A DNA stretch of 64,000 bases, taken from JBQTKD01 sp052386455. GTDB lineage: Bacteria > Actinomycetota > Actinomycetes > Sporichthyales > Sporichthyaceae. Positions 8,727-17,732 of the stretch are shown here, one piece after another. The notes below the pieces were generated by a model. It was given only the letters and a program-made list of their open reading frames with translations. It did no database searches and was not told the DNA's origin. Within the stretch, counting starts at the first letter, position 1. Every line of letters begins with the position of its first letter. Made by a program: the position numbers and the translations under genes. The stretch covers positions 1 to 64,000 of the forward strand of contig JBQTKD010000047.1 in assembly GCA_052386455.1 (NCBI GenBank), given 5' to 3'.

Positions 8727-8786
8727 CCGATAGTGCAGTCTGGGTACGCGTTTTGAGGGTTTTGCGTACCTGAACTGCACTATCGG
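8727..8786. repeat. Intergenic palindrome, copy 1 of 3 (probable terminator)
   Basis: Two 23-base arms with three mismatches enclose 14 bases. The arms read CCGATAGTGCAG...GGTACGC inward. Close relatives of this element occur at 26902-26963 and 57212-57275. It starts 18 bases after the DAHP synthase stop and ends next to the Shine-Dalgarno of the threonine aldolase gene, so it may both end upstream transcription and influence translation downstream. Confidence 0.85.
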
Positions 8787-8794
8787 GAGTGTTC

Positions 8795-9814
<1,020 letters not shown>

Positions 9815-9815
9815 C

Positions 9816-10298
9816 TCAGTGGCTCGGCGGGCGCGAGACGCACTGGGCGAGGTAGATGGCCTCGCCGAGGGAGTCCATCAGCGACAGCTGGGTCTCCAGG
9901 TAGTCGATGTGCTCCTCCTCGTTGGCGAGGATCTTCTCGAGCAGCGCGGCGCTGGTGGCGTCGCCCTTCTCGCGGCACATGATGATGCCGGGGCGCAGAC
10001 GCTGCACGACCTCGAGCTCGACGGACATGTCGGCCTGGAACTGCTCCCGGACCGTCTGGCCGATCCGCAGCGGGAACAGCCGCTGGTAGTTGGGCAGGCC
10101 TTCCAGGAAGAGAATCCGGTCGGTGACCTCCTCCGCGTGGACCATCTCTTCGATGGACTCCGCGCGGGTCTTGTTGGCCAACTCGGTGTAGCCCCAGTTC
10201 TTCTGCATCTTGGCGTGCAGGAAGTACTGGTTGATCGCCGTCAACTCACTGGAGAGCTGCTCGTTGAGCAGCGCAATGACGTCGGGATCGCCTTGCAT
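9816..10298 (-). CDS. bfr: Bacterioferritin
   Basis: This 160-residue haem-containing ferritin oxidises and stores iron in a 24-subunit shell. Every ligand of the E. coli protein is present at the same number: di-iron ligands E18, E51, H54, E94, E127 and H130, and the haem ligand M52 (EEMVHAEEVTDRILFLEGLP). The start is the ATG at 10298, which gives this standard numbering; upstream in-frame codons do not match the family. A DtxR-like palindrome lies at 10385-10403. The bfd gene lies upstream on the same strand, suggesting a joint iron storage and release unit. Confidence 0.97.
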   Translation of the reverse strand: MQGDPDVIALLNEQLSSELTAINQYFLHAKMQKNWGYTELANKTRAESIEEMVHAEEVTDRILFLEGLPNYQRLFPLRIGQTVREQFQADMSVELEVVQRLRPGIIMCREKGDATSAALLEKILANEEEHIDYLETQLSLMDSLGEAIYLAQCVSRPPSH

Positions 10299-10384
10299 GC
10301 GAATGGTCCGTCCTGTCGGCGCCATGGGCGTCTGGCGAGGCTGGTGTCCCTCGCAAGCTACCCCGTTGCGATCGCGCTGTCACC

Positions 10385-10403
10385 GAAGGCAAGCCATGCC
10401 TGA
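10385..10403. promoter_or_regulatory. Candidate DtxR/IdeR iron box upstream of bfr
   Basis: The 19-mer GAAGGCAAGCCATGCCTGA has AGGCA/TGCCT dyad arms. It agrees at 15 of 19 positions with the box upstream of the suf operon and shares AGGCAAGSC with the bfd box. It lies about 90 bases before the bfr start. IdeR activation of bacterioferritin is known in mycobacteria; control here is inferred. Confidence 0.5.
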
Positions 10404-10433
10404 TAGACGGTAAAACCGCAGGTGAGGGGATCC

Positions 10434-10634
10434 TTACGCGATGCGCGGGAGGGCCCGGAGGCGGCAGCCGTAGGGCGCTGCGCCGTCGAGAAGTTCGCCC
10501 ACGCGCTCGAGGCAGGAGCCGCACCCGGTGCCGGCGTAGGTGACCTCGCCGATCTCTTCCTCGGTGTGTACGCCCGATTCGACCGCGTCGAGGATCTCGT
10601 CCTCGGTGACCGCGTGGCACAGACACACGTACAA
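10434..10634 (-). CDS. bfd: Bacterioferritin-associated ferredoxin
   Basis: This 66-residue [2Fe-2S] protein passes electrons to bacterioferritin so that stored iron can be released. It has the four cluster cysteines of the family: C4 and C6 (YVCLCHAVTE), C38 and C41 (GTGCGSC). Family members begin MYVCLC, which points to the TTG at 10634 as start; a GTG two codons later is the alternative. No strong Shine-Dalgarno is seen. A good DtxR-type iron box lies 34-52 bases upstream, in the promoter region. This fits the expected induction of bfd under iron limitation. Confidence 0.93.
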   Translation of the reverse strand: MYVCLCHAVTEDEILDAVESGVHTEEEIGEVTYAGTGCGSCLERVGELLDGAAPYGCRLRALPRIA

Positions 10635-10667
10635 GGGGGGCTCGCTTCGATCGGGGCGTCAATCGGC

Positions 10668-10686
10668 TTAGGCAAGGCTAAGCGAA
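10668..10686. promoter_or_regulatory. DtxR/IdeR-type iron box upstream of bfd
   Basis: TTAGGCAAGGCTAAGCGAA matches the actinobacterial iron-box consensus (TTAGGTTAGGCTAACCTAA) at 15 of 19 positions. It lies in the promoter region of the minus-strand bfd gene. Repression by an iron-loaded DtxR-family protein is inferred. Confidence 0.7.
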
Positions 10687-10740
10687 CGATCGCCCCAACT
10701 CAAGCCGAACTGCCCGAAAGGATGCCGTGTCCATGTTCAC

Positions 10741-12645
10741 TCAGCCCAGCTGCAGGCGGACGGTGCTGCCCTCGGGCACGCGCGAGCCGGCCGGGGTTTC
10801 CTGGGAGACGACCCGGTTGCCGCCGCCGAAGATGCCGCCGCCGAAGCCTCCCTGGAACTCCACCTCGAGATCCAGATCGCGGAGCGTCTGGCGCGCCTCG
10901 TTGCGGGTCATCCCGATCAGGTCCGGCACGGTCACCAGCTCGGCGGCGGGCACGACCTGAAGAGTCACCGTCTGTCCGCGCGTCAGCCGGCCGCCGGTCG
11001 GATCCTGTGCCATGACCAGGCCGGGGGGCAGGTCGTCGTCCACGTCCGCCTCGACGGTGCGGACCTGCAGTCCGAGCGCCGTCAGTTGACGCTCGGCGTC
11101 CACGAGGAACTGGCCGACGACGTTCGGGACGTCCACGGGCTTTCCGCCCTTGGAGACCACGAGGTCGACGGTGCCGTTGCGCCGGAGCTCGGTGCCCGCG
11201 GGGGGACTGCTGGAGACCACCGAGCCGTTGGGCACGGTGTCGTTGAACTGCTGCTCCACCTTGCCGACGGCGAGGCTTTCCTCGCCCAGCTTCTGGCGTG
11301 CCTGCTCGAGCGTCACCTTGGCGAGCGCGGGCACCTTGAAGCGCTCCGGGCCCTTGGACAGGACGACGGTGATGGTTGCGCCCTTGTCGATCCGGTTGCC
11401 GGACGGCGGGTCCGTCTCCATGACCGTGCCGAGCTTGTACGTCTCGCTGTACCGCTCCGACCCGACGCGAACCTTCAGCCCGGCGTCCGCGGCCTTCTTC
11501 TCCGCGTCGGCCTTGCTCAGGGTCAGCAGCGACGGGGTGTCCAGTCCGCTGCCGGTGGCGAGGCGCCAGCCGCCGATCCCCACGAGGACGGCGATCACGA
11601 CGAGCATGACCATCGCGAACCGGCCGGTCCGGCGCCGCCTGGCGAAGGTCGGCGGAACGGGGATGACCTGCGTGGGCTGTGGTGCGGGCGCATTCCGGAT
11701 CGGTGCGGTCTGCGCGGCCGCGCGGCGGGGGATCGCCGTGGTGGCGGCGTCGGCCAACACGGCGCGGGTCGCAGGTGCCTCGGCCCGGTCGTCGAGTTCG
11801 GCGGGGCCGAGCGCGCGGCGGACCGCCAGCACGTCGGCAAGGAACTCGCCGGCGTCCGCCGGCCGGCCGGCGGGATCGCGGGAGGTGGCACGAGCGACCA
11901 GGTCGTCGAGTTCGGGGGCGAGCCCGGGCCGCAGGTCCGAGGGCGGCGGTACGTCGACGTTCACGTGCGCGTAGGCGATCTGCAGCGGCGTCTCGCCGCC
12001 GTGCGGCTGGGCGCCGGTGAGGCACTCGTAGAGCAGGATGCCCGCGGAGTACACGTCGCTGCGACGGTCCGCGACCCCGCGCTCCACGAGCTCCGGCGCC
12101 AGGTACGCGACGGTCCCGATCAGCGTGCCGGTGGACGTCGCGTTGCTGACCGCGCGGGCCAGCCCGAAGTCGGCGACCTTCACCCGGCCGTCGTCGGCGA
12201 TGAGCACGTTCTCCGGCTTCACGTCGCGGTGCACCAGCCCGGCCGAGTGCGCGGCGGCCAGCGCCGCGAGCACCGGTTCGAGGACCGCGAAGGTTTCCCT
12301 GGGCGTCAGCCGGCCACGGTCGGCGAGCCAGTCCCGCAGAGTGCGCCCGGCGACGTACTCCATCGCGATGAAGACGTGCCCACCGTCCGCGCTCTGGTCG
12401 TACACCGCAACGGCGCACGGGTGCGAGAGCCGGGCGGCCGCGTGCGCCTCGCGGATGAAGCGGGCGACGAACTCGCGGTCCTCGGCGTAGCCCGGATGCA
12501 TCACCTTCACGGCGACGGTGCGGTTCAGGCGGGTGTCGAGGGCCTCGTAGACCGTGGCCATGCCGCCGCGGGCCAGCCGGCGCGCGACGCGATAGCGCCC
12601 GTCCAACAGCTGACCGACCAGCGGATCTTCGACGGCCGTCCCCAT
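10741..12645 (-). CDS. PASTA-domain Ser/Thr protein kinase (PknL/PknB-like)
   Basis: This is a 634-residue membrane kinase. Kinase domain, residues 17-280: glycine loop LARGGMATVYEA, K47 (VAVKVM), catalytic loop HRDVKPEN (139-146), DFG (159-161) and YLAPE. A low-complexity juxtamembrane stretch precedes one transmembrane helix at about 343-361. Roughly four extracellular PASTA repeats fill 370-634; such repeats bind muropeptides or lipid II. Start: ATG 12645, with TAAGCT seven bases before it (leaderless pattern). In M. tuberculosis, pknL, its substrate Rv2175c and the class II DAHP synthase gene are neighbours. The same three families lie close together here, making PknL-type function plausible, although M. 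tuberculosis PknL lacks PASTA repeats. Confidence 0.94.
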   Translation of the reverse strand: MGTAVEDPLVGQLLDGRYRVARRLARGGMATVYEALDTRLNRTVAVKVMHPGYAEDREFVARFIREAHAAARLSHPCAVAVYDQSADGGHVFIAMEYVAGRTLRDWLADRGRLTPRETFAVLEPVLAALAAAHSAGLVHRDVKPENVLIADDGRVKVADFGLARAVSNATSTGTLIGTVAYLAPELVERGVADRRSDVYSAGILLYECLTGAQPHGGETPLQIAYAHVNVDVPPPSDLRPGLAPELDDLVARATSRDPAGRPADAGEFLADVLAVRRALGPAELDDRAEAPATRAVLADAATTAIPRRAAAQTAPIRNAPAPQPTQVIPVPPTFARRRRTGRFAMVMLVVIAVLVGIGGWRLATGSGLDTPSLLTLSKADAEKKAADAGLKVRVGSERYSETYKLGTVMETDPPSGNRIDKGATITVVLSKGPERFKVPALAKVTLEQARQKLGEESLAVGKVEQQFNDTVPNGSVVSSSPPAGTELRRNGTVDLVVSKGGKPVDVPNVVGQFLVDAERQLTALGLQVRTVEADVDDDLPPGLVMAQDPTGGRLTRGQTVTLQVVPAAELVTVPDLIGMTRNEARQTLRDLDLEVEFQGGFGGGIFGGGNRVVSQETPAGSRVPEGSTVRLQLG

Positions 12646-12707
12646 TCCGATCAGCTTACGGATCAGAGGTGTCTTCGACGGGCTTCTACGCCAATTGCAG
12701 AGAGGTT

Positions 12708-13484
12708 CTACAGGTTCGGCGAGGACGCGATCGCGTGGGTGCGAATGGGGATTCTCCCGGCATGTCGGGCCAATCGCCCCGCGATCACCGCGTGCCGCAT
12801 GGCCGTGGCCATCGCGACCGGGTCCTGGGCGCGGGTCACCGCGGAGGCCAGCAGGACGGCGTCGCAGCCCAGTTCCATGGCCAGGGTGGCGTCGGAGGCG
12901 GTGCCGATCCCGGCGTCGAGAATCACCGGCACGGTCGCCGACTCCACGATCAGCCCGATGTTGTGCGGGTTGCGGATGCCGAGCCCCGAGCCGATCGGGG
13001 AACCCAGCGGCATGACCGCCGCGCAGCCCGCCTGCTCGAGCCGGCGGGCCAGGATCGGGTCGTCGTTCGTGTAGGGCAGAACGACGAAGTCGTCCTTCAC
13101 CAGTTGCTCGGCGGCGTCGAGGGTTTCGACCGGGTCGGGCAGCAGGGTGCGGTCGTCGCCGATCACCTCGAGCTTCACCCAGTTCGTGCCCAGCGCCTCG
13201 CGGGCCAGACGGGCGGTGAGCAGGACCTCGGCTGCGGTACGGCATCCGGCGGTGTTGGGCAGCACGGCGATGCCGTTGCGGACGAGGAGGTCGAGCACGG
13301 AGCCGCGGGCTCCCGCGTCGACGCGGCGCATCGCGACCGTGGTCAGCTCCGTGCCCGACGCCAGCAGCGCCTGCTCGAGGATCTCGAGGTTCGGTGCGCC
13401 GCCGGTGCCCATCACCAGGCGCGACTCGAAGGTCCTGCCCGCGATGGTCAACGGCTTGGGGTCGACGATCTGAGAGAGCGTCAT
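12708..13484 (-). CDS. thiG: Thiazole synthase
   Basis: ThiG forms the thiazole phosphate of thiamin from deoxyxylulose 5-phosphate, dehydroglycine and ThiS thiocarboxylate. The 258-residue TIM barrel has the start PLTIAGRTFESRLVMGTG, the Schiff-base lysine K104 in NWVKLEVIGDD, PLGSPIGSGLGI, and the C-terminal VILDAGIGTASDA and ASAVTRAQDP. The ATG lies one base after the thiS stop, so thiO-thiS-thiG form a tight operon read on the minus strand. The downstream kinase gene starts 62 bases later with its own promoter-like sequence. Confidence 0.97.
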   Translation of the reverse strand: MTLSQIVDPKPLTIAGRTFESRLVMGTGGAPNLEILEQALLASGTELTTVAMRRVDAGARGSVLDLLVRNGIAVLPNTAGCRTAAEVLLTARLAREALGTNWVKLEVIGDDRTLLPDPVETLDAAEQLVKDDFVVLPYTNDDPILARRLEQAGCAAVMPLGSPIGSGLGIRNPHNIGLIVESATVPVILDAGIGTASDATLAMELGCDAVLLASAVTRAQDPVAMATAMRHAVIAGRLARHAGRIPIRTHAIASSPNL

Positions 13485-13485
13485 T

Positions 13486-13716
13486 TCAGCCGCCCTGTAC
13501 CGCGGTCAGTACCTCGACGCGGTCGGAGTCGGCGAGCAGGCAGCTGGCCCAGCGGCCCCGCGGCACCACGGAGCCGTTCAGCGCCGCGGCCACCCCGCGC
13601 ACTTCGGTGCCGCCCACCAGGTCGACGACGAGATCGGCGATCGTCGTCCCGGCGGGCAGGTTGCGTGCCTCGCCGTTCACGTGCACCGTCATCGGGCCTT
13701 CGGGTTCCTCGGTCAT
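13486..13716 (-). CDS. thiS: Sulfur carrier protein ThiS
   Basis: This 76-residue ubiquitin-like protein carries sulfur as a C-terminal thiocarboxylate for thiazole synthesis. It ends with the diagnostic Gly-Gly (TAVQGG). The body has the expected MTVHVNGEARNLP strand and LNGSVVPRGRW. The ATG at 13716 overlaps the thiO stop as ATGA. An internal ATG at 13692 (MTVHVNG) would give the usual 66-68 residues, so the true start is uncertain between the two. Confidence 0.94.
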   Translation of the reverse strand: MTEEPEGPMTVHVNGEARNLPAGTTIADLVVDLVGGTEVRGVAAALNGSVVPRGRWASCLLADSDRVEVLTAVQGG

Positions 13717-14876
13717 GCGTTGACCGTCGCGAACCGCTCTGCACGGAACGGCGTGGCCACAGCGGGGAGGGCGCCGCCGCGCAGGACGTCGCAGATCGCA
13801 TCGGCGGTGAGAGGGGCGAGCAGGATGCCGTTGCGGAAGTGGCCGGTGGCGACGACGAGGTTGTCGAGGTGCGCGCGGCCGAGCAGCGGGCCGTGGTCCG
13901 GGGTTGCGGGGCGCAGCCCGGCGCAGGTCTCCACCAGCGTCACCTCGTGCAGCGCGGGCAGCAGTTCGTAGGCGTCGCGCAGCAGGTCGTGCACGGCGCC
14001 GGCGGTGACCGAGGTGTCGAACCCCTTGTCCTCCATGGTGGCGCCGACGACGAGCTCTCCGTCCTCGCGCGGCACCAGGTAGATGCTCGTGCCGTGCACC
14101 AGGCCGCGGACGGTGTGGGTGAGCAGGGGGCGCAGCGCCGGCGGCACGTGCAGGCGCAGCAGCTGGCCCTTCACCGGGCGCAGCTCCGCGAGCGCGCCGG
14201 TTGGAAGGCCGTCGAGGCGTCCGCTCCAGGCGCCGGCGGCGAGCACGACCTGCCCGGCGGCGACCGCGGTGCCGTCGCCGAGGACGACGCCTTCGGCGCG
14301 GTCGCCGGCGACGGCCAGGCCGCGGACGGGGGCTGCGACGAACTCGACGCCCTGCGCGCGGCAGGCGGCGGCGAGCGCGGCGAGCAGCCGGCGGGGATCC
14401 ACGGAGTGATCGCTCTCGACGAGCAGTCCGCCGCGCAGACCGGGTGTCAGGAAGGACTCGCGGCGGCGCACCTCGCGGGAGGTCAGCGCTTCGGTGGGCA
14501 GGTCGAGCGAGCGGTGGAAGGCGCGGAGTTCCTCGGCGGCGCGGAGGTCGTCGGCGTCGACGGCGGCCAGCACCGTGCCGGTGGTGCGGAATCCGGTGTC
14601 GATGCCGGAGACGTCGGTCAGTTCGGCGACGAACTCCGGATAGCGGGCCGCGGAGTCCAGGTTGAGCCGCAGCAGCGCGTGCTCGTTGTACGCCGCCTCG
14701 GTGACGGGAGCGAGCATGCCCGCGGCGACCCGTGACGTGGCCCCGCCGGGGGCCGGGTCGACCACGGCGACGCGCAGTCCCGCGGCGGCCGCCCGCCAGG
14801 CCACCCCCAGCCCGATCACGCCGCCGCCGACCACGACGACGTCGGAAATCGGCTCGGTGCGGGCGGCTGCTGACAT
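13713..14876 (-). CDS. thiO: Glycine oxidase ThiO
   Basis: ThiO is an FAD-dependent enzyme that oxidises glycine to the dehydroglycine used by ThiG. The 387-residue protein begins with the dinucleotide-binding motif VVVVGGGVIGLGVAWRAA (residues 13-30), followed by GGATSRVAAGMLAP. A C-terminal ETCAGLRPATPDHGPLLG and GHFRNGILLAP complete the D-amino-acid-oxidase-type fold. The ATG at 14876 is preceded by TAAGCT eight bases upstream, again a leaderless pattern; no TPP riboswitch is visible. The upstream 377 bases hold an unusual tandem repeat and no gene. Confidence 0.94.
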   Translation of the reverse strand: MSAAARTEPISDVVVVGGGVIGLGVAWRAAAAGLRVAVVDPAPGGATSRVAAGMLAPVTEAAYNEHALLRLNLDSAARYPEFVAELTDVSGIDTGFRTTGTVLAAVDADDLRAAEELRAFHRSLDLPTEALTSREVRRRESFLTPGLRGGLLVESDHSVDPRRLLAALAAACRAQGVEFVAAPVRGLAVAGDRAEGVVLGDGTAVAAGQVVLAAGAWSGRLDGLPTGALAELRPVKGQLLRLHVPPALRPLLTHTVRGLVHGTSIYLVPREDGELVVGATMEDKGFDTSVTAGAVHDLLRDAYELLPALHEVTLVETCAGLRPATPDHGPLLGRAHLDNLVVATGHFRNGILLAPLTADAICDVLRGGALPAVATPFRAERFATVNA

Positions 14877-14924
14877 CGCCTGTGAGCTTAGTCGGGCATT
14901 CGGGCGAGCGTTCCGCGCCGAGAT

Positions 14925-15200
14925 CCCGCCTCCCTTCGACTTGAACGAGCCCGCTGGACGCCCGACGGCGTGGCGTTGCCGGGAGCGCTGCACAGCCCTC
15001 CCGGCGAAGGCCCGTCGCGCGGGCTTCCCTTCGCTGCGTGCGAGCCGACGGGGCGCCCGCTCGGCGTGGCGTCGCACGCACCGCTGTACAGCGCGGCCGG
15101 CGAACCCCGGAAGCCTGACTTCCCTTCGCCGTGTGCGATTTCGGCCGGGATTACCCCGCGTGGCGTCGCACGGAGCGCTGTACAGCGGAACGTGCGAGCG
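14925..15200. repeat. Imperfect ~95-bp tandem array with 12-bp palindromes
   Basis: The gene-free stretch 14877-15253 holds about three units with period 94-96. GGCGTGGCG recurs at 14967, 15063 and (as GCGTGGCG) 15158. CTTCCCTTCG-like blocks recur at 14930, 15024 and 15118. The self-complementary CGCTGTACAGCG stands at 15082-15093 and 15176-15187, with a degenerate copy at 14986-14997. The last unit extends to a longer dyad, TCGCACG...CGTGCGA at 15166-15197. The array lies between divergent thiO and the Rv2175c-like gene. It could be multiple operator sites or decayed copies of an intergenic repeat. Confidence 0.8.
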
Positions 15201-15253
15201 GGCGGTGGCCGGGGGATGGTGGAGTCGTGGCGCGGACGTGATGAGGTTGGCCC

Positions 15254-15622
15254 GTGGACACCCAGGAGACAGACCCCGTCGAGGCCGCCGTCGAGCGGTG
15301 GCTCACGTTGCCCGAGGTGGCCGAAGCCCTCGGCGTCGACGCCGCCCGTGCACGGCAGCTGTACTCCGACCGCCAGTTCCTGGCGCGGCGCCGGGGCGAG
15401 AACGGGGCGCTGCACGTGCCGGCGGACTTCGTCGCGGACCGGACGGTCCTGAAGCACCTGCCCGGCACCCTGACGCTGCTGGCCGACGCCGGCTACAGCG
15501 ACGACGAGGCGCTGCGCTGGCTGTACACCGCCGACCCGACGCTGCCCGGCACGCCGGTGCAGGCGCTGCTGGAGAACCGCGGCACCGAGGTCAAGCGCCG
15601 CGCCCAGGCGCTGGGGTTCTGA
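15254..15622 (+). CDS. Rv2175c-family DNA-binding protein
   Basis: This 122-residue protein has an N-terminal winged-helix-like segment, WLTLPEVAEALGVDAARARQLYSD (about residues 16-39). A C-terminal domain follows, with the family signature KHLPGTLTLLADAGYSDDEALRWLYT. In M. tuberculosis, Rv2175c binds DNA and its binding is switched off by PknL phosphorylation. A PASTA kinase gene lies about 2.6 kb away here. The start is GTG 15254, preceded by GAGG at seven bases. The stop overlaps the thiE ATG by one base, so both are translated from one message. The upstream array of palindromes is a candidate target. Confidence 0.88.
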   Translation: MDTQETDPVEAAVERWLTLPEVAEALGVDAARARQLYSDRQFLARRRGENGALHVPADFVADRTVLKHLPGTLTLLADAGYSDDEALRWLYTADPTLPGTPVQALLENRGTEVKRRAQALGF

Positions 15623-16305
15623 TGGCCGGCGCCGACAGTGTCGTCGCGCCGGCTCGCAAGCTCGCCGGCGGCCGAGCGCGGCTGGCCGACGCGAGGCTGT
15701 ACCTGTGCACCGACGCCCGCGAGCGGCAGGGCGATCTCGCGCAGTTCCTCGACGCGGTGCTGGCCAACGGGGTCGACTTCGTCCAGTTGCGGCAGAAGGG
15801 CATGGAAGCCCGGCACGAGCTCGAGGTGCTCGAGGTCTTCGCCGACGCAGCGGCCCGGCACGGGGCGCTGTTCTCGGTCAACGACCGTGCCGACGTCGCC
15901 TACGCCGCCCGCGCGGACATCCTGCACCTCGGGCAGGACGACCTGCCGGTGCCCGACGCGCGCTATCTGATCGGATCCGCGCCGCTGATCGGCCGCTCGA
16001 CGCACGACGTCGGGCAGGTCGACGACGCCATTGCGGAGGAGGGCGTGGACTACTTCTGCGTCGGTCCGACCTGGCCTACGCCGACCAAGCCGGGCCGCCC
16101 GGCACCGGGGCTGGAGCTGCTGCGCTACGCCGCTCGCCGTGCGACCGACCGCCCGTGGTTCGCGATCGGCGGCATCGACCTCGAGCGCCTGCCCGAGGTG
16201 CTCGAGACCGGCGCGCGGCGGGTCGTCGTCGTGCGTGCGATCACCGACGCCGACGATCCCGGCGCCGCCGCCGCCGCGTTCGCCGCCGCGTTGCGCAAGG
16301 CCTGA
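15622..16305 (+). CDS. thiE: Thiamine-phosphate synthase
   Basis: ThiE joins HMP pyrophosphate to thiazole phosphate to give thiamin phosphate. The 227-residue TIM barrel shows the family set: LYLCTDAR, VQLRQKGMEAR, FSVNDRADVAYAARADILHLGQDDLP, IGRSTHDVGQ, YFCVGPTWPTPTKPGR and FAIGGIDLE. A 20-residue N-terminal stretch precedes the barrel. The ATG overlaps the stop of the Rv2175c homologue (TGATG). Together with thiGSO, diverging upstream, this supplies the thiazole branch; thiC and thiD are not in the window. Confidence 0.95.
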   Translation: MAGADSVVAPARKLAGGRARLADARLYLCTDARERQGDLAQFLDAVLANGVDFVQLRQKGMEARHELEVLEVFADAAARHGALFSVNDRADVAYAARADILHLGQDDLPVPDARYLIGSAPLIGRSTHDVGQVDDAIAEEGVDYFCVGPTWPTPTKPGRPAPGLELLRYAARRATDRPWFAIGGIDLERLPEVLETGARRVVVVRAITDADDPGAAAAAFAAALRKA

Positions 16306-16308
16306 GCC

Positions 16309-16515
16309 TCAGCCACCGCTCTTGCGGCGGAACTGGCGCGAAGACTTCGCGGCGCCGTGGGCGGAGCCGACCTTGCCGGAACCGTGGGGACCGCCTCCCG
16401 GACCGCCCGCATTGCCGGCCTTCTTGGCCAGGGCGTCTCGGAACTTCGCCTTGGCGTCCTTGGGCTCCTCGGACTCTTCGACTGCCTCGACCTCGTCGTT
16501 CGTGTCCTCGGCCAT
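16309..16515 (-). CDS. DUF5302-family small protein
   Basis: This 68-residue hydrophilic protein has an acidic N-terminus (EDTNDEVEAVEESEEP), then KAKFRDALAKK, a Gly-rich linker and a basic tail ending RQFRRKSGG. This layout is that of the actinobacterial DUF5302 family as I remember it; its function is unknown. The ATG at 16515 follows GGGAGGG. The stop codon is three bases from the thiE stop, so the two genes converge with no room for a separate terminator. Confidence 0.8.
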   Translation of the reverse strand: MAEDTNDEVEAVEESEEPKDAKAKFRDALAKKAGNAGGPGGGPHGSGKVGSAHGAAKSSRQFRRKSGG

Positions 16516-16656
16516 GGTCGCCCTCCCGTGTCGATCTGCGATTGCCACGGCCACGCTAGCGAACCCGTGCCCGTGCTCGGACCCATCCGACCCGTTCGCA
16601 TCCGGCGGCACGCGTGCGCACGGTCACAACGCCTTGCCGGCTACGCTGCACCCACT

Positions 16657-17559
16657 ATGACGACGCCCGACGCGACGCTCGGCACGACCCTGCGCGACCT
16701 GCTGGCCGCCGGCGGCCGCTCGTTCTCCTTCGAGTTCTTCCCGCCTGCCACCGACGAGGGCGAGAAGACGCTGTGGGAGGCCATCCGCCGCCTCGAGCCG
16801 CTCGCGCCGACGTTCGTGTCGGTGACCTACGGCGCCGGCGGCTCCACCCGCGACCGGACCGTGCGGATCGTCGAGAACATCGCGACGGACACCACGCTGA
16901 CCGCCGTCGGGCACTTCACCTGCGTCGGTTCGTCGAAGGCCGAACTGCGTTCGGTGATCGGGTCGTTCGCGGCGGCGGGCATCAAGAACGTGCTTGCGCT
17001 GCGCGGGGACCCGCCGGGCGGCCCGGACGCGACGTGGGAGCCGCACCCCGAGGGCCTCGAGCACGCCGAGCAACTCGTCCGCATGGTGCGCGAGCTCGGC
17101 CCGTTCTGCGTGGGCGTCGCGGCGTTCCCGGAGGGCCACCCGGAGTCCCCGGACCTGGAGTCCGACGCGAAGTACCTGGCGCAGAAGGCCGCCGCCGGCG
17201 CGGACTTCGCCATCACGCAGTTCTTTTTCGACGCCGACGACTACTTTCGCCTGGTCGACCGCGCCGCCGCGCACGGCTGCACGATCCCGATCCTGCCGGG
17301 GATCATGCCGGTCACCAACGTGAAGCAGATCCAGCGCTTCGCCCAGCTCTCCGGCGCCACCTTCCCGCCCGCCCTGGCCGAGCGGCTGCTGGCCGCGGGC
17401 GACGACGCCGTCCGCGTCCGCGCCATCGGCGTGGAGGCCGCGAGCGAGCTCTGCCAGAAGCTCCTCGACGGCGGCGCCCCCGGCCTGCACTTCTACACGC
17501 TGAACCGCTCCACCTCGACCCTGGAGATCTACAAGGCCCTGGGCCTCGGCCCGAGCTGA
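16657..17559 (+). CDS. metF: Methylenetetrahydrofolate reductase
   Basis: MetF reduces 5,10-methylenetetrahydrofolate to the 5-methyl form used for methionine synthesis, with FAD. The 300-residue protein has the N-terminal FSFEFFPPATDEGEKTLW with the catalytic glutamate, SVTYGAGGSTRDRT, LALRGDPP, DFAITQFFFDADDYFRL, PGIMPVTN and the C-terminal GLHFYTLNRS. The ATG at 16657 has no Shine-Dalgarno. TACGCT ends nine bases upstream, so the message probably has a very short or no leader. Confidence 0.96.
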   Translation: MTTPDATLGTTLRDLLAAGGRSFSFEFFPPATDEGEKTLWEAIRRLEPLAPTFVSVTYGAGGSTRDRTVRIVENIATDTTLTAVGHFTCVGSSKAELRSVIGSFAAAGIKNVLALRGDPPGGPDATWEPHPEGLEHAEQLVRMVRELGPFCVGVAAFPEGHPESPDLESDAKYLAQKAAAGADFAITQFFFDADDYFRLVDRAAAHGCTIPILPGIMPVTNVKQIQRFAQLSGATFPPALAERLLAAGDDAVRVRAIGVEAASELCQKLLDGGAPGLHFYTLNRSTSTLEIYKALGLGPS

Positions 17560-17732
17560 CGGCTCCCGACCGCCCGCCCGCCGCCCGCGTGGTGCCGGTC
17601 GCGCTCGCGCCGATGTTCGGTTGCGTTCGTGGCGTCGCCGGCCGGCTGGTGTGGCGCCCGTTGCTCTGGCGCGTGCTGTGGCCGTTCTACGCCGCCTTCG
17701 ACTAGCGGTTGTCAAGAGCCGGTGCGCACGAC

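Noticed and set aside
14877..15253. TPP riboswitch upstream of thiO
   Set aside because: No CTGAGA-type or GCGNAGGGA-type conserved stretches are visible; the tandem palindromes do not fold as the THI element.
17589..17705. 38-codon hydrophobic, Trp-rich frame after metF
   Set aside because: No ribosome-binding site, no family match and a base composition expected by chance in GC-rich DNA.
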